DNA from: Candidatus Bathyarchaeota archaeon
GTDB lineage: Archaea > Thermoproteota > CALKCG01 > B24 > JAGTQN01
Direction: 5' to 3'
Length of the DNA: 7,770 nt
Assembly (NCBI GenBank): GCA_018396395.1
Contig: JAGTQN010000050.1
Span: 4,365 to 12,134 of the forward strand
The position numbers and the translations under genes were made by a program. A model generated the notes under the pieces. The model had not been told where the DNA came from and ran no database searches. It saw nothing but the letters and a program-made list of their open reading frames with translations. Every line of letters begins with the position of its first letter. Position 1 is the stretch's first letter. Shown here one piece after another: positions 1-5,000 of the stretch.

Positions 1-36
1 TCCATGATTCATCTTAATGCTCGGAAAATTTTTAAG

Positions 37-70
37 ATTTGGGAAAAAATTTGGTAAAATTTGGGAAAAA
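37..70 (+). repeat. three phased ATTTGGGAAAA-type repeats upstream of the ArsA gene
   Basis: Three near-identical units, ATTTGGGAAAA (37-47), ATTTGGTAAAA (49-59) and ATTTGGGAAAAA (59-70), run as direct repeats with G tracts beginning at 41, 53 and 63, i.e. 12 and 10 bp apart. The last unit abuts the TATA box. The same arrangement is found before 3326 and 4402. Tandem helical-turn spacing is what cooperative binding of a regulator to one DNA face would produce; the last unit may also supply the BRE. Confidence 0.7.
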
Positions 71-80
71 TTATATAAAA
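66..80 (+). promoter_or_regulatory. archaeal promoter (BRE + TATA) of the ArsA-ArsD-ABC unit
   Basis: TTATATAAAA at 71-80 is a near-consensus archaeal TATA box, directly preceded by purine-rich GGGAAAAA that fits a BRE. Transcription about 25 nt downstream of its centre would begin at about 100-104, coinciding with the ATG at 104 and implying a leaderless message. Confidence 0.75.
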
Positions 81-103
81 TCCTAAGGTCTTATTCTGTT
101 AAA

Positions 104-1024
104 ATGTTAAGGGATCTCATCATACCAAAAGGTGAAACACGCTACATTTTCTTCGGCGGCAAGGGGGGCGTAGGCAAAAGCTCCATAGCTGCTGCGACAT
201 CCACTTGGTTGGCTAATAAAGGATTCAAAACCCTTCTTGTCTCCACCGATTTGCAAAAAAGCCAAAATGACATCTTCGGACAGGAGTTTGGAAGCGAAGA
301 GGAGACTCGTGTAGAGGGCTTAGATAACCTTATGGTTATTAATGTAGATGCCAAGGAAAGCATTCGAAAGCACCAGATCGAAGTCCTCAAGAAAATCGAT
401 TCCATCAGGGGTGCCGACTGGGAGATCCGTTTTCTTAAGGAATATTGGGAGAAGAATCCTGTGCTTCCTTGTGAGACGGCCTCCTATAACGTCTTCGTGC
501 ATTATCTAAATTCTAGGGAATACGATGCGATCGTCTTCGATACTGCTCCGGGAGGGCACAACTTTGAGATGATAAGTTATCCATGGAGACACTTAGACAG
601 GTTAAGGAAAAGTATATTGGCGAAGCGGGAAGTGGTCGACTTGACTGGCAGGGTAGCGGAGATAGAGCTCCTCGAGAAGATGGGTGAGGATAACCTTAGA
701 GCGATAGAGGCTCTCTCATCAGAAAGCACTGTATACATATTAGTCCTGCATCCAGAGCTGCTACCAGTTTATGAAACAAAGAGGATTCAAGAATCCCTTC
801 GTCCTTATGGAATATCCATAAGGGGGATAGTTTTGAACCAAATTCTTCCAAAGGAGTTCTGCACTAATGCCTTCTTCAAGGCTCGCAGGGCCCTTCAGGA
901 AAAGTATATAGCTATTGTGAGATCAGAGTTTCCTGAAATCGAAATTGGAGAATTGCCCCTTCTTGAGACAGAAGTTGTAGGATTAGAAAATGTTAAGAGG
1001 CTTTCCGAGTTATTATATGGGTAG
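104..1024 (+). CDS. ArsA/Get3-family anion-transporting ATPase (single domain)
   Basis: P-loop ATPase of the SIMIBI class, likely cytosolic, related to arsenical-pump ATPase ArsA and tail-anchored-protein factor Get3. With the ATG at 104 it is 306 aa. Visible motifs: deviant Walker A GGKGGVGKSS (about residues 18-27), a switch region STDLQKSQND (about 47-56) where relatives usually read STDPAHS-like, and switch II FDTAPGGH (about 145-152). Cys123 (PCETASYN) lies where ArsA proteins carry a metalloid-binding cysteine. The zinc CxxC of Get3, normally just before the KARR/RRxxQxKY segment, is absent; a lone Cys253 lies nearby. The frame is open back to an ATG at 17, but those 29 residues are encoded by promoter repeats, and the TATA box at 71-80 points to leaderless initiation at 104. 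The ArsD-like gene follows after 10 nt, which favours an ArsA-like role over Get3. The substrate is not proven. Confidence 0.88.
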   Translation: MLRDLIIPKGETRYIFFGGKGGVGKSSIAAATSTWLANKGFKTLLVSTDLQKSQNDIFGQEFGSEEETRVEGLDNLMVINVDAKESIRKHQIEVLKKIDSIRGADWEIRFLKEYWEKNPVLPCETASYNVFVHYLNSREYDAIVFDTAPGGHNFEMISYPWRHLDRLRKSILAKREVVDLTGRVAEIELLEKMGEDNLRAIEALSSESTVYILVLHPELLPVYETKRIQESLRPYGISIRGIVLNQILPKEFCTNAFFKARRALQEKYIAIVRSEFPEIEIGELPLLETEVVGLENVKRLSELLYG

Positions 1025-1028
1025 GTGA
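1024..1028 (+). promoter_or_regulatory. ribosome-binding site deciding the TTG start at 1035
   Basis: GGTGA overlapping the end of the upstream TAG stop lies 6 nt before TTG 1035. The context GGTGAAAGGAATTG closely matches GGTGAAGGGCATTG before the TTG start of ecfT at 6728, supporting both start choices. Confidence 0.65.
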
Positions 1029-1034
1029 AAGGAA

Positions 1035-1394
1035 TTGTCGGAAAGGAGGAAAGTTTTGATAGATGTCTTTCCAACGGGCATATGTGGATGCGGCCAGCGA
1101 CAGAGTGAGAACATCGAGCTTTTCAACCTAATGAGGGAGGTGAAAAGGGACTTTGAGGGGAAGGTTGAATTGAACATAATGGACTATGGAACGCACATAG
1201 ATGAAGCCCTCCTAAGGCTTAATCAGATTCTAGAAGCCAGCGGAAAAGGAAGACTCATTGAACTTGGCTTAGGAGCCCAACTATTTAGGAGTCTTATCCC
1301 CCTTATAGCTATCAACGGCAAAATCGCCTTCACGACAAGCGTACCAAGCAAGGAAGCCCTCTATGCTAAGATAAGGGAAGCCTTAATGACATAA
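1035..1394 (+). CDS. ArsD-like / thioredoxin-fold small CxC protein
   Basis: Cytosolic protein of 119 aa without membrane segments. The N-terminus forms a predicted strand (KVLIDVFPT) followed by GICGCGQRQ, with Cys17 and Cys19. This resembles the start of ArsD metallochaperones, whose GVCG cysteine would match Cys17, but the vicinal Cys-Cys of classic ArsD is missing. A central IMDYGTHIDEAL segment, a later LIPLIAINGKIAF strand with its cis-Pro-like position, and a final helix fit a thioredoxin-like fold. Family knowledge: ArsD passes As(III)/Sb(III) to ArsA. The gene sits 10 nt after the ArsA-type gene, which supports a partner role. The TTG start is chosen because GGTGA at 1024-1028 lies 6 nt upstream and because the later TTG at 1056, although behind AAGGAGG, would remove most of the first strand. 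It could instead be a generic redox thioredoxin-like protein. Confidence 0.7.
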   Translation: MSERRKVLIDVFPTGICGCGQRQSENIELFNLMREVKRDFEGKVELNIMDYGTHIDEALLRLNQILEASGKGRLIELGLGAQLFRSLIPLIAINGKIAFTTSVPSKEALYAKIREALMT

Positions 1395-1437
1395 GCCTAA
1401 GCCTAAATTAGCGCCGCCAACTGAAGTTGAGAAAGAT

Positions 1438-2427
1438 ATGGCATTAAAGGTCGCCATCGAAGCGTCCGATGTGACTAAATACTACGGAACAATCCCAGCA
1501 GTCGAAAAAGTCAGCTTTAAGGTAGAGGAAACCGAATTCTTCGGGCTGCTAGGTCCAAACGGAGCTGGCAAAACGACCTTGATCCGCATACTCACAGGAC
1601 TTACGGCACCGAGTTTTGGTCAAGCCTTAATATTTGGACACAATCCCCTCAAAGAACCTGTCAAGGCTAAGGAGAAGTTTGGACTAGTTCCAGAAGTTTC
1701 GAATTTATATTCGGAAATGACGGCTTGGGAAAACCTCATTTTCACGGCAAAGCTCTACGGAATACCCAAGGAGAAAAGGGAAAGGAGAGCTATTGAGCTC
1801 CTTGAGCTTTTCGGACTAAAAGAGAGACAAAAAAGTCCTGTAAAAGAGCTTTCAAAGGGGATGAGGCGTAGGCTCACCATAGCTGCAGCCTTGATCCATA
1901 ATCCATCGATTCTTTTCCTCGACGAACCTACGAGCGGCTTAGATGTCCAGAGTTCAAAGCTCATAAGGGATACGCTTAGGAGGCTGAACAAGGAAGGGGG
2001 AGTAACCGTCTTTCTTACAACTCACTATATCGAAGAGGCAGATGAGCTATGTCATAGGCTTGCGATACTGAATCATGGCAGAGTAGTTTCCATCGATACT
2101 CCAGAAAACCTGAAGGCCTCTATCCAAGGTGATGGAATCATCGAGGTTTCATTCAATGCCTCCGCCCAGATCCATGGTGATTTGAAAAATCTTTGTAGCA
2201 AGATCATTAAGCTTGAAGAGAATAAGTTTCAACTATACGTCCGCCCCGAAGATATCCCCTCAATCTTCCCACTCATCACTCGCTTTGCAGAAAGTAGGGG
2301 TTTAAAAGTCCTTGGGGTAAATTTCATAAAGCCAAGCCTTGAGGAAGTCTTCATAAAATACACGGGCGTGGACTCTTTGATGGCTGAAAGGCTGGAACAG
2401 ATTAGGCCAAAGAGAGAAAGGGGATGA
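1438..2427 (+). CDS. ABC transporter ATP-binding protein (DrrA/CcmA/NatA type)
   Basis: Cytosolic nucleotide-binding subunit of an ABC-2 type transporter, 329 aa. Visible motifs: Walker A GPNGAGKTT (39-47), Q-loop region LVPEVSNLY with Glu86 in place of Gln, as in some NatA/DrrA-type proteins, signature LSKGM (138-142), Walker B ILFLDEP (158-164) with D-loop SGLD, and H-loop His196 in TTHYIEEAD. Residues from about 225 to 329 form the C-terminal accessory region typical of the DrrA group. The permease gene begins 17 nt after its stop, so the two form one exporter. It is 43 nt downstream of the ArsD-like gene, with no clear promoter between them, so it is probably cotranscribed. The frame is open upstream of ATG 1438 but contains no other start codon there. 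The ribosome-binding site is weak (TTGAG near 1427-1431). The transported substrate cannot be read from the sequence. Confidence 0.93.
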   Translation: MALKVAIEASDVTKYYGTIPAVEKVSFKVEETEFFGLLGPNGAGKTTLIRILTGLTAPSFGQALIFGHNPLKEPVKAKEKFGLVPEVSNLYSEMTAWENLIFTAKLYGIPKEKRERRAIELLELFGLKERQKSPVKELSKGMRRRLTIAAALIHNPSILFLDEPTSGLDVQSSKLIRDTLRRLNKEGGVTVFLTTHYIEEADELCHRLAILNHGRVVSIDTPENLKASIQGDGIIEVSFNASAQIHGDLKNLCSKIIKLEENKFQLYVRPEDIPSIFPLITRFAESRGLKVLGVNFIKPSLEEVFIKYTGVDSLMAERLEQIRPKRERG

Positions 2428-2444
2428 GATTAAGGGAGTGATGA

Positions 2445-3245
2445 GTGGGGATAGGGGGGAGAAAAATCGGGTTCTACAGAGAATTTCTCAAGGCCCTTGC
2501 TATTATAGAAAAAGATGCAAGGATTTACTACTTAAAACCTCCTTCCATCTTCTTTGGCCTAATGCTTCCCCTCATTCTATATTTTGCCTTCAGCGTAGGG
2601 CGCCCATGCGTTACGGAAGCCTATCGCCTTACTGGAGTTGTCGCCATGGCCCTTTTCTTCGGATCATCAACAATCGAGGCAGTCGTATTGCCTTTAGAAA
2701 GAAAAAGTGGGACCTTCGATCGCCTGATAGCGGCACCTATCTCACTCCACGTTCTCGTATTTGCGAAAATGATCTCAGGAACCCTTCTAGGGCTCCTTTC
2801 AGCCTTTATCCTTACGGCCATCCTTGTTTTTTTTGGACCCCTTTGGAGATGGCCAGGGCTCATTCCTTCTGGAATTTCTATCGATCCCTTACTCTTCATC
2901 ATAACCCTTATCCTATCCGCCATGAATGCATCATCCCTTGGAATGCTTGTATCAGCTCAGGCAGAGGATGTGGCTGATGCTATGATGCCTATGAACTTCA
3001 TCCGCTTCGCGATGATATTCTTCAGTGGAACCTTCATAACCCTCGAAGAGACCTTCGCCTTTATGCCATCCCTTGAGCCCATTGCCCATATCTTTCCCCT
3101 TACGTATTCTGTCGATGCCCTAAGGCAAACCACATACGGTCCTATAAGGCCTCATATGATATTCATGGATTATATTGTCTTGCTTACCTCTATGATTATC
3201 TTTCTTCTCTTTACGATTCGGTCCATAGAGTCTACGCTACGTTAG
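2445..3245 (+). CDS. ABC-2 type transporter permease
   Basis: Integral membrane subunit, 266 aa, with about six hydrophobic segments near residues 34-52, 62-82, 106-131, 147-170, 186-205 and 240-260. A cytosolic N-terminal stretch (FLKALAIIEKDARIYYLKPP) precedes the first one. The loop LERKSGTFDRLIAAPIS after the second segment is the conserved ABC-2 permease coupling region. The late segment FFSGTFITLEE...P....HIFPLTYSVDALR matches the usual C-terminal part of this family. It pairs with the ATPase gene directly upstream (17-nt gap), probably as a homodimer with two ATPases, acting in export. The GTG at 2445 is the first possible start because an in-frame TGA lies at 2442-2444; AAGGGA at 2432-2437 serves as a ribosome-binding site. 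Substrate unknown; neighbours suggest metal, metalloid or a conjugate, by inference only. Confidence 0.9.
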   Translation: MGIGGRKIGFYREFLKALAIIEKDARIYYLKPPSIFFGLMLPLILYFAFSVGRPCVTEAYRLTGVVAMALFFGSSTIEAVVLPLERKSGTFDRLIAAPISLHVLVFAKMISGTLLGLLSAFILTAILVFFGPLWRWPGLIPSGISIDPLLFIITLILSAMNASSLGMLVSAQAEDVADAMMPMNFIRFAMIFFSGTFITLEETFAFMPSLEPIAHIFPLTYSVDALRQTTYGPIRPHMIFMDYIVLLTSMIIFLLFTIRSIESTLR

Positions 3246-3261
3246 CCTTTCCATTTTCTAA

Positions 3262-3283
3262 ATTTGGGAGACATTTGGGAAAA
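3262..3283 (+). repeat. two phased ATTTGGGA repeats upstream of the MoaD-like gene
   Basis: ATTTGGGAGA (3262-3271) and ATTTGGGAAAA (3273-3283) are direct repeats with G tracts at 3266 and 3277, exactly 11 bp apart. They end immediately before the TATA-like element, as in the other two copies of this arrangement. Confidence 0.68.
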
Positions 3284-3294
3284 TCTTTAAAAAT
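3280..3294 (+). promoter_or_regulatory. archaeal promoter of the MoaD-like/methyltransferase unit
   Basis: CTTTAAAAAT at 3285-3294, preceded by GGGAAAATC-like BRE sequence, is a plausible TATA box. It predicts transcription from about 3312-3320, leaving roughly 6-14 nt of leader before TTG 3326. The intergenic sequence starts right after the permease stop, so this is an internal promoter between two same-strand units. Confidence 0.55.
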
Positions 3295-3325
3295 CTTGCT
3301 TCCTTTTGGAAGCAGGGACTTCAAA

Positions 3326-3604
3326 TTGGCTATTGTAAAATTAATTTTTCCCTATGGCATGCTTAAAGCTTGTGGCGGAGAAAGGGAGGTGACAATCTCA
3401 GCTGCAACTTTAGGAGAAGCCCTGAAACTCGTGACTTCGAAGTATAGCGAGTGCCTCAAGCCCTATGCATCTCCCTTTGCAAAGAGGCCTTGGCTTCTAA
3501 ACTTTTTCCTCAACGGAAAACGAGTACAACATCTGAATCAGATTGAAACCAAGCTTGAAGATGGAGATGTAATAACAATCCTCCCAACTCTATTTGGCGG
3601 CTGA
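3326..3604 (+). CDS. MoaD/ThiS/SAMP-like ubiquitin-fold sulfur-carrier protein
   Basis: Small beta-grasp protein of 92 aa from TTG 3326. It begins with strand AIVKLIFPYGMLKACGG, continues with EVTIS and the helix ATLGEALKLV, and ends in DGDVITILPTLFGG. The terminal Gly-Gly is the hallmark of MoaD, ThiS and archaeal SAMP proteins; an E1-like enzyme adenylates it and it then carries a thiocarboxylate or is conjugated to lysines. An ordinary MoaD/SAMP begins at the first strand, as here. The frame is open upstream to a TTG at 3275, but that would place promoter sequence inside the protein. The TATA element at about 3285-3294 predicts transcription from about 3312-3320, giving a very short leader. 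No MoaE, ThiG or E1-like gene is nearby, so whether it serves molybdopterin/tungstopterin synthesis, thiolation or protein tagging is open. The methyltransferase gene follows closely. Confidence 0.82.
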   Translation: MAIVKLIFPYGMLKACGGEREVTISAATLGEALKLVTSKYSECLKPYASPFAKRPWLLNFFLNGKRVQHLNQIETKLEDGDVITILPTLFGG

Positions 3605-3630
3605 CTGAGCCTTAAGGTTCCTTGGCTCCT

Positions 3631-4266
3631 ATGGAAATGAAATCTATGGGCCCGTCGAACTGGTTGAAGGAAACCTTAATATTGGTTAATAAGTCCATCG
3701 CCAGAGAGATTCTGAGCACCTACAAGCCTTCAGATGGAATAGCCATAGATATTGGCTGCGGTTCAGGTTGGATGGGTATAGAGCTAGCCCGTTTATCTGG
3801 GTTTAATATAATTCTCTTGGATTTAAATCGGGAAGAAGTTTCCAAAGCTTACCTAAACGCCCATTCTGTTGGGGTTTCTGATAAGATTTTTCCCATAGTT
3901 GCCGATGCTCATCACCTTCCCTTTAAAGATGAAGTTGCCATTTTGATTGTTAGCCGGGGCTCCATTTTCTTTTGGGATAAGCCTGCAAAGGCCCTTAGGG
4001 ATTCTTACAGAGTCTTAAACAAGAATGGCATCGCTTTCATAGGAGGAGGCTTTGGAAAAACTTTACCTCGGGACATTAGAAAAAAGATCTATGAGGAAGT
4101 GAAAAGAACTATAAGACAAAATAATGCTATGTTGAAGAAATGGAGGAAGGGTAGGAGTTTTAAAGTATTTAATGGGTGGATCCATGAGGCTGGTTTATCC
4201 AATTATAGAATCATTAAAAATTCATTTGATATATGGGTGGAAATAAGGAAAAAGGAAGGAAATTGA
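3631..4266 (+). CDS. class I SAM-dependent methyltransferase
   Basis: Soluble Rossmann-fold methyltransferase, 211 aa from ATG 3631. Motif I IDIGCGSGWMGIELA (about residues 40-54) binds S-adenosylmethionine, LLDLN (about 62-66) is the acidic end of strand 2, and VADAHHLPF (about 90-98) is the strand-3/4 region. ILIVSRGSIFFW and the helix before VLNKNGIAFIGGGFG are the usual strands 4 and 5. The GGGFG after strand 5 and the basic KKWRKGR region are distinctive but do not reveal the substrate. The only cysteine lies in motif I, so the three-cysteine arsenite-binding pattern of ArsM is absent. It lies 26 nt after the MoaD-like gene and is likely cotranscribed. The start is uncertain: TTG 3622 and ATGs at 3637 and 3646 are in frame, and no strong ribosome-binding site decides among them (AAGGT at 3614-3618 is the best). 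Confidence 0.87.
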   Translation: MEMKSMGPSNWLKETLILVNKSIAREILSTYKPSDGIAIDIGCGSGWMGIELARLSGFNIILLDLNREEVSKAYLNAHSVGVSDKIFPIVADAHHLPFKDEVAILIVSRGSIFFWDKPAKALRDSYRVLNKNGIAFIGGGFGKTLPRDIRKKIYEEVKRTIRQNNAMLKKWRKGRSFKVFNGWIHEAGLSNYRIIKNSFDIWVEIRKKEGN

Positions 4267-4334
4267 GTATAACGAAGATCCTTAGGGATAGGGCTTCTTT
4301 CCAATCCTTCAAGAGTATTAGCCATGGTAAATCA

Positions 4335-4368
4335 AAATTGGTAAGAAATTGGGTAAAATTTGGGAAAA
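4335..4368 (+). repeat. three phased AAATTTGGGAAAA-type repeats upstream of the ECF unit
   Basis: Units AAATTGGTAAG (4335-4345), AAATTGGGTAAAA (4346-4358) and AAATTTGGGAAAA (4356-4368) have their G tracts beginning at 4340, 4351 and 4362, exactly 11 bp apart. The middle-type variant with GGT also occurs in the first cluster. The last G tract starts 40 nt before ATG 4402, versus 41 nt in the ArsA promoter. Confidence 0.7.
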
Positions 4369-4380
4369 AAGTTAAGATAA
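4365..4380 (+). promoter_or_regulatory. archaeal promoter of the ECF importer unit
   Basis: GTTAAGATAA at 4371-4380 is a weak TATA-like element preceded by an A-rich BRE-like run. Initiation about 25 nt from its centre falls at about 4400, at the ATG 4402, suggesting a leaderless transcript. The preceding 4267-4334 holds no gene that I can support. Confidence 0.55.
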
Positions 4381-4401
4381 TAGATTTTGGAACTTTGAAA
4401 T

Positions 4402-4974
4402 ATGCGAAGGTATTACTTCACAACAAGGGACCTTGTAACCATGGCAATATTGACGGCTTTGCAAACAGTAGTATCGATATCGGCTGAACCTTTGATTAGG
4501 GGGTTAATTCATGGTGTTCTCCATCTTCCAGGTCCAGGAACGGGACAGGCAATCTTTGGAGGCATCTTAACCCTTTTCTGGATGCTTTTGGCATATGGAT
4601 TAACTCTCAAGCGTGGAGCGGCAGCCCTTACGAGCATCTTGATGGGCATCACCCATCTGTTCTATGGTATAGGTCCGCTAACAGGCTTCCTAGCCTTCTT
4701 CGTCTATCTTATAACGGCTCCCTTCTTGGAAATCGGACTTATATTGAAACCTACCACATTAAAGTACATTGTTACGGGAGCCATGGGGAATACAATCTTT
4801 TTTCTGGCCTTCATCGCTTTCATGGGATTCTATCAAGGAAGATGGTTATTGGTAACCTTCATACCTATCGCAATCGGCCTAGGAATTTTGTCAGGAGCCT
4901 TTCTCGGAGGACTAACGACCCTTATAGTTCTGAGGAATCTTCAAAGGGCAGGCCTTGCCCCTCGGGAAGCCTAA
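4402..4974 (+). CDS. ECF transporter S component (substrate-binding membrane subunit)
   Basis: Membrane protein of 190 aa with about five to six hydrophobic segments. The first helix carries AILTALQTV, with Ala15 and Ala19 in the AxxxA spacing that S components use to contact EcfT. A following glycine/proline-rich loop (HLPGPGTGQAIFGG, about residues 41-54) precedes the second helix, and a loop around GIGPLTG (about 89-95) precedes the next, reminiscent of YkoE-type S components. The similarity is by layout only, and I cannot assign thiamine precursor, cobalt or another substrate. ATG 4402 lies about 25-30 nt after a TATA-like GTTAAGATAA at 4371-4380, so the message is probably leaderless. 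It is followed after 26 nt by the fused ATPase and then EcfT, completing a dedicated S-A-A'-T importer. Confidence 0.82.
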   Translation: MRRYYFTTRDLVTMAILTALQTVVSISAEPLIRGLIHGVLHLPGPGTGQAIFGGILTLFWMLLAYGLTLKRGAAALTSILMGITHLFYGIGPLTGFLAFFVYLITAPFLEIGLILKPTTLKYIVTGAMGNTIFFLAFIAFMGFYQGRWLLVTFIPIAIGLGILSGAFLGGLTTLIVLRNLQRAGLAPREA

Positions 4975-5000
4975 GGTGTAGGTTTTGAGGGCGCTTATAA

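Noticed and set aside
1395..1406. Tandem GCCTAA repeat after the ArsD-like gene
   Set aside because: Only two 6-bp copies; no associated promoter or hairpin, likely chance.
2438..2977. Long + strand frame overlapping the ABC-2 permease gene
   Set aside because: It reads in another frame of the permease, has no membrane pattern or domain, and its composition is unlike a real protein.
3383..3392. Strong GGAGGTGA-like ribosome-binding sequence inside the MoaD-like gene
   Set aside because: No start codon follows at suitable spacing, and the bases encode the conserved EREVTI strand region.
3631..4266. Arsenite methyltransferase (ArsM) identity for the methyltransferase
   Set aside because: Tempting next to ArsA/ArsD, but the protein has a single cysteine, in motif I, and lacks the cysteine pattern of ArsM.
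4233..4487. + strand frame spanning the end of the methyltransferase and the start of the S component
   Set aside because: It crosses the ECF promoter and repeat cluster and overlaps both real genes; its product has no recognisable features.
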